A stretch of DNA of 64,000 nt, taken from contig JAEYOQ010000061.1 of NCBI GenBank assembly GCA_023411555.1, positions 62,001 to 126,000 of the forward strand. The letters are read 5' to 3'. The notes under the pieces are model-generated. The model worked only from the letters and a program-made list of their open reading frames with translations. It had not been told where the DNA came from and searched no databases. The stretch comes from Bacillota bacterium. Its GTDB lineage: Bacteria > Bacillota > Clostridia > Lachnospirales > Lachnospiraceae. This document shows positions 51,243-59,718 of the stretch, piece by piece (positions within the stretch are counted from its first letter, which is position 1; every line of letters starts with the position of its first letter). A program made the translations under genes and the position numbers.

Positions 51243-51830
51243 ATGGCTAAATTATACTTTAAATACGGTGTGATGGGAAGCTCTAAGACAGCCCAAGCAT
51301 TGATTACAAAGTTCAACTACGAAGAACGAGGAATGAGAGTGTGGCTGATTAAGCCTCAAATTGATAGCAGAGATGGTGAAGGAGTAGTAGTGTCCCGAGC
51401 AGGATTATCATCAATCGCCTATATGTTTCCGCCGGAAGAGGATCTCTATCAAAGCTTTCAAAAGCATGCATCACAGGTTGATGTTATAATTGTTGACGAA
51501 TGTCAGTTTATGTCAGAAGAGCAGGTGGACCAGTTATCTATGGTGGTCATTGATTATAACATCCCCGTACTTTGCTTCGGCCTTCGAGCTGATTTCCGCA
51601 CTAAGATGTTCCCTGGCAGTAAAAGGCTTATGGAGATAGCAGACTCAATCACCGAGATTAAGACGATATGCTCCTGTGGTAGAAAAGCGACCGTTAATGT
51701 CCGTCTAGACCAGAATGGAAAGATTATTACAGAGGGTGAGCAGATATTAATCGGAGGAAATGATCGTTACACGGCCATGTGTTATCAATGCTTTATAGAA
51801 AAGCAGAAGGAACAGCGGGACGAAAAGTAA
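51243..51830 (+). CDS. tdk: Thymidine kinase (type II)
   Basis: A 195-residue enzyme that phosphorylates thymidine (and deoxyuridine) with ATP. The P-loop reads GVMGSSKT (residues 9-16) in place of the more usual GxMxSGKT; Walker B is IIVDECQFM; the zinc finger cysteines are in CSCGRK and CYQC. Length is normal. It starts at ATG 51243 with a weak GGTGGGT site. Its place after a nucleoside importer suggests use of imported thymidine. Confidence 0.93.
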   Translation: MAKLYFKYGVMGSSKTAQALITKFNYEERGMRVWLIKPQIDSRDGEGVVVSRAGLSSIAYMFPPEEDLYQSFQKHASQVDVIIVDECQFMSEEQVDQLSMVVIDYNIPVLCFGLRADFRTKMFPGSKRLMEIADSITEIKTICSCGRKATVNVRLDQNGKIITEGEQILIGGNDRYTAMCYQCFIEKQKEQRDEK

Positions 51831-51850
51831 ACAACATAATGATAGAATGG

Positions 51851-51912
51851 AAGAGCTCCAATCACAAACATGCCTAAGATAAGGGCAATGTGAGTGAATG
51901 GAGCTCTTTTTA
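51851..51912 (+). terminator. Terminator of the thymidine kinase gene
   Basis: AAGAGCTCCA (51851-51860) pairs with TGGAGCTCTT (51899-51908), followed by TTTAT. Downstream, TTGTGT and GATAAT with a 17-base spacer (about 51950-51978) form a plausible promoter for the next gene. Confidence 0.8.
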
Positions 51913-52023
51913 TACTTTTTAATAAACTTCTAATGTGTTAGTGCATCATCTTGTGTTACAATATTTGTATATGGATAATTATGCTAGCGAGGATTTTGAA
52001 TCAATTTGAAAGGTGGGATTTGT

Positions 52024-52467
52024 ATGAGTTTTTGGACCAAAAAAGCAGATGTTGATGAAGAGGTTAGTTTTCAAGTAAAATGTAAGAGGTTCATGATCAA
52101 TGCACTTATTGTACTTGTTATGGGTATGATTTATGCTGGTATTGGCTTTCTAATAACATACTGGTTAGCGAATCGTAACGGCTATCTGCTTCAGGATGCT
52201 GGTTTTATTGCTGGCTGTCTCATTGTTGTACTAAGCTTCTTAACCATGATGCATGGAAATCACAATGGAACAGGTCTTAGTAATTCCAATGCAAGCTATT
52301 CTACTGTTGTAAGTCATTGGCTAATGGAGTCAAATATAAAGGAACGAGACAACACGGATTATTATAAGAACTTTCGTAAGCATGCAATCGTTGAAATAGC
52401 AGTCAATCGCTTCGCAATTCTACTTGGAGGAATTTTGTTGATTGCCATCAGTATTCTGTTCTTATAA
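52024..52467 (+). CDS. Small integral membrane protein of unknown function
   Basis: A 147-residue protein with three predicted membrane helices (FMINALIVLVMGMIYAGIGFLI, AGFIAGCLIVVLSFL and a C-terminal FAILLGGILLIAISILFL). The middle part has a polar, Asn/Ser-rich loop (GNHNGTGLSNSNASYS). I do not recognise the family. ATG 52024 follows AAAGGTGGG; an upstream TTG at 52006 has no site. It appears monocistronic and is followed by the duplicated sequence at 52506-52676. Confidence 0.7.
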   Translation: MSFWTKKADVDEEVSFQVKCKRFMINALIVLVMGMIYAGIGFLITYWLANRNGYLLQDAGFIAGCLIVVLSFLTMMHGNHNGTGLSNSNASYSTVVSHWLMESNIKERDNTDYYKNFRKHAIVEIAVNRFAILLGGILLIAISILFL

Positions 52468-52505
52468 TTGTAGCCATAGCTACATAACTCCTCCACAATC
52501 GACGA

Positions 52506-52676
52506 TATAATAAAGGCGTAGTGAGCATACTTCAAGCTTGCTTGAAAGTATGCGATCGGAGCCGGAGACCATGAACACGCTTTTTGTTCATGGTATAATA
52601 AAGGCGTAGTGAGCATAATGCGAGATAAGCACTTGCATATCAAGCTTGCTTGAAAGTATACGATCGGAGCCGGAGA
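52506..52676. repeat. Two tandem copies of a structured repeat unit
   Basis: Copy A (52506-52568, 63 bases) and copy B (52594-52676, 83 bases) both begin TATAATAAAGGCGTAGTGAG and end CGATCGGAGCCGGAGA, with CAAGCTTGCTTGAAAGTAT in the middle. Copy B has about 20 extra bases after GAGCATA. In copy A, CATACTTCAAG pairs with CTTGAAAGTATG. Between the copies, CCATGAAC and GTTCATGG form a hairpin with CTTTTT in the loop. No coding capacity is apparent in 52468-52740. Confidence 0.75.
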
Positions 52677-52740
52677 GATAATTTTAGAAATTAATATAGA
52701 AATAAAGGGATATAAAATAATCGTCGATGGAGGATATGAA

Positions 52741-53514
52741 ATGTTACGAAAAATTATTAAGATTAACGAAGAGTTATGTAATGGTTGTGCTTTGTGTGTG
52801 GATGCCTGCCATGAATCAGCAATTGGGTTAGTGGATGGAAAGGCTAAGCTCCTGAGGGATGATTACTGTGACGGATTGGGGAATTGTCTTCCCGTATGCC
52901 CAACGAATGCAATTAGCTTCGAAGAGAGAGAAGCGTTGGAGTATAACGAAGAGGAAGTAAACCGCAATATTGAGATGAAGAAGGCGGAGCAAGCAAAGTT
53001 GAAGGAGCTTGATGATAAGGCGAAGGCTAATCACGCTCATCAGCATGGCTTTAACGGAGGTGGATGTCCGGGATCCAGAGCGATGAGCCTGCAGAGACAG
53101 GAAGTGGAGTCAGCTGCCTCACAAGCTCCCACAGCACAGGTATCAACACCTTCTATGCTAAGACAATGGCCAGTTCAAATACAATTAGTATCTCCGAATG
53201 CTCCCTATTTTCAGAATGCAAATCTATTAATTGCAGCAGATTGTACGGCTTATGCGTACGGTGATTTTCATCAGTTTATGAAAAATAAGATAACCTTGAT
53301 TGGCTGCCCAAAGCTGGATGAGGTGGACTATTCCGTGAAGCTGACACAGATACTTAAGATGAATGAGATTAAGAGTGTGACCGTGATCCGTATGGAGGTT
53401 CCTTGCTGCGGAGGTATCGTGCATGCTGTCAAAACAGCAATGGTCAACAGCGGTGTAATGATTCCCTGGAGAGTAATAACCATACGTACAGACGGTACTA
53501 TTCTTGAGGAATAG
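52741..53514 (+). CDS. Iron-sulfur protein with two ferredoxin-type clusters
   Basis: A 257-residue protein. Residues 5-60 hold two [4Fe-4S] motifs, CNGCALCVDAC and CDGLGNCLPVCP; the second has a longer first spacing. Residues 60-110 are a charged helix and a His-rich linker (HAHQHGFNGGGCPGSR). Residues 130-257 form a domain containing ADCTAYAYGDFHQ, LIGCPKLD and VPCCGGIVHAV, whose cysteines may bind a further cofactor. This architecture is common in clostridia and often annotated only as 4Fe-4S protein; the physiological reaction is unknown. It starts at ATG 52741 behind ATGGAGGATATG. Confidence 0.85.
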   Translation: MLRKIIKINEELCNGCALCVDACHESAIGLVDGKAKLLRDDYCDGLGNCLPVCPTNAISFEEREALEYNEEEVNRNIEMKKAEQAKLKELDDKAKANHAHQHGFNGGGCPGSRAMSLQRQEVESAASQAPTAQVSTPSMLRQWPVQIQLVSPNAPYFQNANLLIAADCTAYAYGDFHQFMKNKITLIGCPKLDEVDYSVKLTQILKMNEIKSVTVIRMEVPCCGGIVHAVKTAMVNSGVMIPWRVITIRTDGTILEE

Positions 53515-53532
53515 TTTTTTTGAAAAGATAAT

Positions 53533-53563
53533 GGCTATCGCAGGAGTTCCTATTGCGATAGCC
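53533..53563 (+). terminator. Terminator of the iron-sulfur protein gene
   Basis: GGCTATCGCA (53533-53542) pairs with TGCGATAGCC (53554-53563) and is followed by TATTGTTTTATC. Confidence 0.75.
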
Positions 53564-53731
53564 TATTGTTTTATCATACTGTAGCAGATGGAGCTCTATT
53601 ACATATCTTTATAGTATCAAGATTATTCGGAAGTGATCCATGTGAATCAGGAATACTAAATAGAACTTTTAGTATTTATTCTGCTTAATGGTAAGTATTC
53701 CTCACAGGTTACTTTCGTGCAGGAGGTAGTT

Positions 53732-54493
53732 ATGGAAGAAGATAAGAGCTACCGTATGCCCCTGATTGGGGACATGGCACCTTCCTTTCAAGCAATCACG
53801 ACCCAAGGTGAGATTAACTTTCCTCAAGATTACTATGGTAGTTGGGTTGTTCTGTTCAGCCATCCGGCTGACTTTACCCCGGTATGTACGACAGAGTTCA
53901 TGACATTTGCTTCTATGATAAATGAATTTAAAGCATTGAATACGGAGCTGGTGGGTATTTCCATTGATTCAATCTATTCCCACATTGCATGGCTTAGAAA
54001 GATTAGAGAATTGGTTTGGAAGGATATTAAGCATGTAGATGTTACCTTTCCTTTGATTGCTGATATTTCTATGGACATTGCAAAGAAGTATGGAATGCTG
54101 CACCCAAATAATTCAACAACCGCAACTGTTAGAGCCGTATTTATTATTGATCCTACCGGAACCATCCGAACCATTCTTTATTATCCAGCTTCCACCGGCC
54201 GCAATATGCATGAGATCATGAGAATAATCATAGCATTGCAGAAGGCGGATTGCGAGAATATAGCGACTCCGGCGAATTGGATGCCCTATGATGATGTAAT
54301 CCTTCCGCCACCGGGAACCTGTGGAGCTGCTCTCGAACGTGTGGAGCAGGCCAATGAAAACCATTATTGTCTTGATTGGTTTCTTTGCTTCAGACAGTCA
54401 AACTGCATGTCTTGTAATAATAATGAGAAGGAGATATTGCCATATCCTTCTATGTATCCAAGTAGAAGTAGAAGAAATTATCGTATTCCGTAG
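53732..54493 (+). CDS. Peroxiredoxin (1-Cys/Prx6-like) with cysteine-rich tail
   Basis: A 253-residue thiol peroxidase. The active-site motif is SHPADFTPVCTTEF with peroxidatic Cys C52, and the Prx6-type C-terminal domain follows (AIQKADCENIATPANWMPYDDVILPP). The C-terminal 45 residues are unusual: CLDWFLCFRQSNCMSCNNNEKE adds four cysteines, possibly resolving thiols or a metal site, and the chain ends in a basic SRSRRNYR. ATG 53732 follows AGGAGGTAG. No Crp/Fnr operator is seen upstream. Confidence 0.92.
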   Translation: MEEDKSYRMPLIGDMAPSFQAITTQGEINFPQDYYGSWVVLFSHPADFTPVCTTEFMTFASMINEFKALNTELVGISIDSIYSHIAWLRKIRELVWKDIKHVDVTFPLIADISMDIAKKYGMLHPNNSTTATVRAVFIIDPTGTIRTILYYPASTGRNMHEIMRIIIALQKADCENIATPANWMPYDDVILPPPGTCGAALERVEQANENHYCLDWFLCFRQSNCMSCNNNEKEILPYPSMYPSRSRRNYRIP

Positions 54494-54503
54494 AGTGGCT
54501 ATA

Positions 54504-54530
54504 CCAAAATCTGTAGTATACAGATTTTGG
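54504..54530 (+). terminator. Hairpin after the peroxiredoxin gene
   Basis: CCAAAATCTGTA (54504-54515) and TACAGATTTTGG (54519-54530) form a perfect 12-bp stem with a 3-base loop. The T-run is delayed (TTTTTT about 15 bases downstream). Confidence 0.65.
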
Positions 54531-54644
54531 TGATACATATTAGCTTTTTTCATTGAAGGATGAATAGAAGTGTGGTAGAATAGGCAAGCGGATGTAGAAT
54601 CATACTTACAGATTATACTTTAAGAAAGCTTGGTAGGATACGTT

Positions 54645-55598
54645 ATGAAAAATCAAAAGTACAGTATTGCAGCAAAGCTGGCATTGTTTATAGCAACATT
54701 GATCTGGGGAGGCTCTTTTCTCGTAGTTAAAAATTCCATGGATGTAATGCAGCCTCATATGCTGTTAGCCTTTCGTTTTACAATCGGAGGCTTTCTTCTT
54801 TGCATCTTTTTCCATAAACGTTTAAAAAACTTAAATAAAGAATATTTTATCAAGGGAGGTATACTGGGTACCTTGCTTTTTGTTGCCTATAGCCTTCAGA
54901 CTATCGGCATTACTGATACTACGCCGGGGAAAAATGCATTCCTGACGGCAATTTACTGTGTATTGGTACCTTTTTTCTTCTGGTTGGTTGATAAAAAAAG
55001 ACCGGATCGATTTAATGTCATTGCAGCCTTTATCAGTATAGTAGGGATTGGACTGGTCTCCTTAACCGGTAATCTTACGATAGGAATGGGAGATGGGTTG
55101 ACTCTGCTTAGCGGTGTTGTATATGCTGTTCATATAGTAGCAGTAGCTAAGTTTTCCGGCAAAAGAGATCCAATTCTATTAACAATTCTTCAATTTGGAT
55201 ATGCTGCTATCTATTCGTGGTTTATCGGTTTGATATTCGAGGAGTTTCCGACTCAGTGGAGCCGGGGTGCAATAATCGACTTAGTTTTTCTTTCGGTATT
55301 TGCAACTGCAATTGCCCTATTGCTACAGAACATCGGTCAGAAATATACCCATCCAGCTCCGGCTGCGATTATTATGAGCCTGGAATCTGTCTTTGGGGTG
55401 TTGTTTTCCGTTATGTTCTATCACGAGGTTGTAACTACTCGCTTATTTATCGGCTTTTGCTTTATTTTTGTAGCAATTATTATATCGGAAACGAAATTAA
55501 GCTTTCTATTTAAGACGAAGGATGTGGCAGTAATTTCTCCTGATTTGGTTCCTGCAAGGGACTTGGTTATAATGGAGGAAGGGAATACTGTGAAATAG
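54645..55598 (+). CDS. EamA/DMT-family transporter
   Basis: A 317-residue membrane protein with ten predicted helices in two EamA repeats (each about 140 residues). ATLIWGGSFLVVKNSMDVMQPHMLLAFRF and PAAIIMSLESVFGVLFSVMFYHEVVT are the typical starts of helix pairs in the first and second halves. Members export or exchange metabolites and amino acids; the substrate is unknown. ATG 54645 follows GGTAGGAT with an earlier in-frame GTG lacking a site. Confidence 0.9.
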   Translation: MKNQKYSIAAKLALFIATLIWGGSFLVVKNSMDVMQPHMLLAFRFTIGGFLLCIFFHKRLKNLNKEYFIKGGILGTLLFVAYSLQTIGITDTTPGKNAFLTAIYCVLVPFFFWLVDKKRPDRFNVIAAFISIVGIGLVSLTGNLTIGMGDGLTLLSGVVYAVHIVAVAKFSGKRDPILLTILQFGYAAIYSWFIGLIFEEFPTQWSRGAIIDLVFLSVFATAIALLLQNIGQKYTHPAPAAIIMSLESVFGVLFSVMFYHEVVTTRLFIGFCFIFVAIIISETKLSFLFKTKDVAVISPDLVPARDLVIMEEGNTVK

Positions 55599-55625
55599 AG
55601 TAAATCAAAAATGAGTATATCAAAA

Positions 55626-55741
55626 AAGAGGTTGTCCAAAACATTTTCATAACAAGGGAATTGATTTATCAATTCATCTTGTTGGTAAGGTGGTTAACAC
55701 CAGGTCCTTACTCTTATGATTAATGTTGTGGACAACCTCTT
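55626..55741. terminator. Multi-stem bidirectional terminator between EamA and Cof-type genes
   Basis: AAGAGGTTGTCCA (55626-55638) pairs perfectly with TGGACAACCTCTT (55729-55741). Inside, AACAT/ATGTT extends it, and two further hairpins form: AACAAG-GAATTGA/TCAATTC-CTTGTT and GTAAGG/CCTTAC. The result is a multi-branched structure flanked by A-runs and T-runs between two converging genes. Confidence 0.7.
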
Positions 55742-55783
55742 GTATTTATGCTATTGAATATGATCGAAGCTTACTTTCTATTG

Positions 55784-56602
55784 TTATACTAATAAGTATT
55801 TATGAATAATTTCGGTTACACCGTCTTCGCTACAGGTTCGTTCGGTTACGGTATCAGCTACTGCTTTTACACTGTCTAGTGCATTTTTCATTGCTATACC
55901 AAGGCCTGCTCGTGTAAGCATCGATATATCGTTTTCTCCATCACCTGCGGCAACCGCCTCTGAAGCGGACTTTCCAAACAGGTTGCAGATAAATTCCATT
56001 CCAAGGCCCTTACTTGCATGAATCGATGTGTACTCGAGGGAATAGGTGCTTGAAAATTCGGCGTTTAAGCTCTCCTTGGTTACTTCATGCATTTCTTCCT
56101 TAAAGCGTTCCAGCTTATCCCTATCCTCGGTGTGTAGAAAGAACTTTAAAGGAACTTCTTCTAGACCAAGGTCAGGACTACCCATATCAACGAACCTGCA
56201 ATCGCAACCACCTTTTTTATACCAACTAAATTGTTCATCGTTAAAATTGAAGTATACCAGATTTTCAGTATAAACATGGCAGGAGACATCCAGCTCATAT
56301 GCTTTTAGAAAAAGCCGATAAGTCAATTGAGTAGAGATAGGTACAGTATGGAGCGTTTCTCCGGTATAATTATCTATGATGTGTGCACCGTTTAATGCTA
56401 CTGTATAAGAATTACCATAGCTATTCAACTGTAGCTCCTGTACCGTATTAAGAATTAAATTCTTATTCCTGCCAGAAGCGATAAAAACCTTCTTACCGGC
56501 ACAACAAGCACGTGTTACAGCTTCTTTATTTACCTCTGAAATTTCATTGGGCTCTTGTTTCAATGTACCATCTACATCCAAGAATAATAAATCGTAGTTC
56601 AT
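55784..56602 (-). CDS. Cof-type HAD-superfamily phosphatase
   Basis: A 272-residue phosphatase of the Cof/YidA class, which usually acts on sugar phosphates or similar small metabolites. The HAD motifs are present: LDVDGT (D9, D11), VFIASGRN, and GDGENDISML near the C-terminus, with a type IIB cap domain between. The start ATG at 56602 follows AAGGAAGGAC; an in-frame upstream ATG lacks a site. The substrate cannot be predicted. Confidence 0.93.
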   Translation of the reverse strand: MNYDLLFLDVDGTLKQEPNEISEVNKEAVTRACCAGKKVFIASGRNKNLILNTVQELQLNSYGNSYTVALNGAHIIDNYTGETLHTVPISTQLTYRLFLKAYELDVSCHVYTENLVYFNFNDEQFSWYKKGGCDCRFVDMGSPDLGLEEVPLKFFLHTEDRDKLERFKEEMHEVTKESLNAEFSSTYSLEYTSIHASKGLGMEFICNLFGKSASEAVAAGDGENDISMLTRAGLGIAMKNALDSVKAVADTVTERTCSEDGVTEIIHKYLLV

Positions 56603-56779
56603 AATAGTCCTTCCTTGTGTCAATTATGCCTGCTTCGGGTTAACAGAGCAAACCTTTATGCGTTGTATAAAGAAATATATTATAAAAAATTACAAAATTG
56701 TGAACACAGAAAAAAATTATACTTCTTAATTCGATTAATTTCTATTGTTAAAGTGTACGAAAAAACAAAAAAATAAGCC

Positions 56780-56996
56780 AATACTTTCGCTTTAGTCACC
56801 ATATTACCAACCGAACATATGATAAAACATAGGAATCACCTTGCACTGCATAGGCTCCAATAGCCAATCTACAGTACAATCTGATCAGGCGACGTTGACC
56901 TATCATTCGTGCAGCCGGGCTGGTAATCAGCAACAGGATAATATGACCTGTGGGACAGAGTAACATTAGAAATCTATGTGTTCCACAGGTATTTTT
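56780..56996 (+). promoter_or_regulatory. Riboswitch-like leader with antiterminator and terminator upstream of the P-type ATPase
   Basis: The terminator ACCTGTGG (56946-56953)/CCACAGGT (56983-56990), with an inner ACA/TGT pair, is followed by ATTTTT. Its left arm can instead pair with ACAGG (56933-56937), giving an exclusive antiterminator (ACAGG/CCTGT). Upstream are small stems such as CAGC-CGG-GCTG and GCTG-GTAAT-CAGC. I could not match it to the M-box, yybP-ykoY or NiCo consensus as I remember them. No clear promoter is visible in 56603-56780. Confidence 0.45.
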
Positions 56997-57051
56997 CTGC
57001 CCTTGGACACATATCTGCCTATGCATTGCCTAGATTTAAGGAGGTAGCGTA

Positions 57052-59628
57052 ATGACAGACCAGATAGGGTTGACGATGAACGAAGTAAGGGAACGAGAGA
57101 AAAAGTATGGGAAGAATATCATTTCAATCAATAACAGGGGGAGAATTCGTAAGTATCTGTTGCATATCTGTAAGGAACCGATATACCTGATATTAGCAAC
57201 CTCAGCATTTATATATTTTTTTCTTGGAGAAGCCATAGACGGAGTAGTTATGATATCCTTTGTAATCTTTGTCATTGGCATTGATTTGTTTCAAGATATC
57301 AGAACCGGAAGTACACTGAAAAAGCTTAGAGATATCACGGCGCCGAGGGTGGAGGTTATACGAGATGGGGAAAAGCATCTGATTTTAAAAGAAGATTTGG
57401 TGCCGGGTGATCTGGTGCTTCTTGAGGAAGGGGTCAAAATTCCTGCCGATGGATACTTGATTGCTTGCCACGGTTTAAGTGTGGATGAGAGTATTCTTAC
57501 AGGGGAAGCATGCCCCGTTATGAAGGAAGTATCACAAAAGCCGGAGAAAGAGCAACAACATGGACATAGCAGTCGTAATTATTGTTATACAGGAACTATG
57601 GTCTGCCTTGGTTCAGGACAGATGGTTGTAGATAGAATCGGTAATGATACGGAATTCGGACGGATTGCAGAAAAGCTTGTTACAATGGAAAGGGAGAGTT
57701 CTTTGCTACAGAATCAGCTTAAAAAGTTAGCGAAGCAATGTACCTATTTTGCATTTATACTGTTTCTATTGGTAAGTATCATTACTTTTTTTAATATATC
57801 TGATTATATCATATCTGAGAGGATTATCCATAGTATGCTATCCGGTGTGGTATTAGCTCTTTCTATGGTGCCAGGTGAATTTCCTGTGATATTATCCGTA
57901 TATTTTTCCATGGGAGCATTAAGGCTTGTTAAGAAGAAGGCACTGGTGAGACATCTATCTTCTGTTGAGACCTTAGGAGCGGTATCGGTGCTTTGCTTAG
58001 ATAAAACGGGAACCATCACTCAGAATTGTATGCAGGTAGTAGAGGCCTACATTCCTGAGGTTCAAGGTGATAAATTTTGTCGAGTATTATCTCTGGCCTG
58101 TCGTAAAGAAACCAAAGATGCGGTTGAAAAAGCCTTGCTGAATTATGGTGATTGGATGTGTAGCCTTTGTCAGGATAGAGTGCAAAATATAACGGAGGAG
58201 GAGAGAGAAGGTAAAATGATTACCTGCTCCTTAATGAAAGAAGATTACAAAATTCTTAAGGAGTATACCTTTTCCGATGAAGTAAAAGCAATGGGGCAGT
58301 TGTGGCAAAGAGGGGATAACCACATTCTGTCTGCCAAAGGAAGTCCAGAGGTCATACTTGCACTATCAGAATTATCTGAGGAGGAGCAAATCGGGCTGGA
58401 GCATAAGCTGATAGAGTATACTGCCAAAGGCTACAAGGTTATAGCAGTTGCAGATGCCAGATTAACAGAGGAGGAGGCATTTCCTGATAAGCTTCCGGAA
58501 TATAATCTATGCTTTCGCGGAATGCTTGCCTTAGAGGATCCACCGAGAGAAGAGGTATCAGATGGTGTGAAAGCCTGTTACAAAGCAGGAATTCGAACCA
58601 TTATGATTACAGGTGACCATCCTATTACTGCAGCATCCATCGCAGAGCAGGTAGGGATAAGAAATGCGTATCAGGTTATTACAGGGGATGAGATAGAAGC
58701 TTTCTCCGATTTGGAATTAGTGGATAAAGTAAAGGATTGTAATATCTATGCAAGGGTAATGCCCCATCATAAGATGAGAATTGTTAAGGCTTTAAGGAAT
58801 AGAGGAGAGGTAGTTGCGATGACCGGTGACGGTGTGAATGATTCCACTGCCTTAAAGGCTGCAGATATAGGGATTGCAATGGGAAAGCACGGTAGTGAAA
58901 TATCGAAGGATGCGGCTGATCTGATTTTGCTGGATGATAATTTTGATACCATACTGGATACCATCAAAGATGGGCGACGTATCTATCAGAATATTCGAAA
59001 AACCATCGCCTATGTCCTGACCTTTCATATACCGATAGCCCTGATCTGCCTAATAGCGCCCTTAGTCGGAATTAGGCCGAATGATCTTTTGTTGCTGCCA
59101 TTGCATATCGTACTTCTGGAGTTAGTTATGAATCCGACGGTATCCGTTACGCTAGAACGACAGCCTGCAGAGAGAGATATTATGAATAAGGCGCCACGTA
59201 GCAAAAGACAAGAATTATTGACCTGGAGGATATTGGTGAAAAGTATCCTCCAGGGGGGGATGATATTTATCGCATCCTTTTTCCCTTATCTAGGATGCTT
59301 AAGCAAGGGCTATAGCCCAGAAATAGCGAGAACCTGTGGCTTTGTTGTGCTGGTATGTTCCAGTATTCTTCTTGTGTATATCAATTGCTCAGAGACCGAG
59401 ACCATTCTAGCTACAGTAAGAAGACTCAAAAGAGAAAAAGTAATCTGGGGTGTTAATTTGATTATCCTAATCGGTTTATTTGCTATGATATATACACCAC
59501 TACATGAGAATTTCGGATTTGTACCTTTGGGCTGGTCCGACCTTCTGATTTCCATCACTTTATCCATTGCGGCAGTGATCTGGTACGATGTCGTCAAAGT
59601 CTTTCGAGGCTTATTGAAGGAAGTATAA
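57052..59628 (+). CDS. P-type cation-transporting ATPase
   Basis: An 858-residue P-type pump. The N-terminal cation ATPase domain, actuator motif TGEA, phosphorylation motif DKTGT (D317), nucleotide-binding KGSPE and hinge MTGDGVND are intact, with about ten membrane helices. Helix 4 carries PGEFP (274-278) in place of the PEGLP of SERCA-type Ca2+ pumps, and helix 6 has LLELVMNPTVSVTLE, so ion specificity should not be taken as Ca2+ without test. It starts at ATG 57052 behind AAGGAGGTAG. The leader upstream suggests riboswitch-type control by a metal or metabolite. Confidence 0.93.
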   Translation: MTDQIGLTMNEVREREKKYGKNIISINNRGRIRKYLLHICKEPIYLILATSAFIYFFLGEAIDGVVMISFVIFVIGIDLFQDIRTGSTLKKLRDITAPRVEVIRDGEKHLILKEDLVPGDLVLLEEGVKIPADGYLIACHGLSVDESILTGEACPVMKEVSQKPEKEQQHGHSSRNYCYTGTMVCLGSGQMVVDRIGNDTEFGRIAEKLVTMERESSLLQNQLKKLAKQCTYFAFILFLLVSIITFFNISDYIISERIIHSMLSGVVLALSMVPGEFPVILSVYFSMGALRLVKKKALVRHLSSVETLGAVSVLCLDKTGTITQNCMQVVEAYIPEVQGDKFCRVLSLACRKETKDAVEKALLNYGDWMCSLCQDRVQNITEEEREGKMITCSLMKEDYKILKEYTFSDEVKAMGQLWQRGDNHILSAKGSPEVILALSELSEEEQIGLEHKLIEYTAKGYKVIAVADARLTEEEAFPDKLPEYNLCFRGMLALEDPPREEVSDGVKACYKAGIRTIMITGDHPITAASIAEQVGIRNAYQVITGDEIEAFSDLELVDKVKDCNIYARVMPHHKMRIVKALRNRGEVVAMTGDGVNDSTALKAADIGIAMGKHGSEISKDAADLILLDDNFDTILDTIKDGRRIYQNIRKTIAYVLTFHIPIALICLIAPLVGIRPNDLLLLPLHIVLLELVMNPTVSVTLERQPAERDIMNKAPRSKRQELLTWRILVKSILQGGMIFIASFFPYLGCLSKGYSPEIARTCGFVVLVCSSILLVYINCSETETILATVRRLKREKVIWGVNLIILIGLFAMIYTPLHENFGFVPLGWSDLLISITLSIAAVIWYDVVKVFRGLLKEV

Positions 59629-59718
59629 AATCGGACTGAAAGCTTAAGTTGAATTCGTACTAAGCCTATGGTACTATTATAATGATAAAACCTAAAGAGA
59701 TACTAAGGAGGATTTACC

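Noticed and set aside
56780..56996. Assignment of the ATPase leader to the M-box, yybP-ykoY or NiCo riboswitch
   Set aside because: The conserved cores I recall for these classes are not present, so only a generic riboswitch-like label is used.
56796..57026. 76-residue minus-strand open frame in the P-type ATPase leader
   Set aside because: No ribosome binding site; the sequence is better explained by RNA structure and a terminator.
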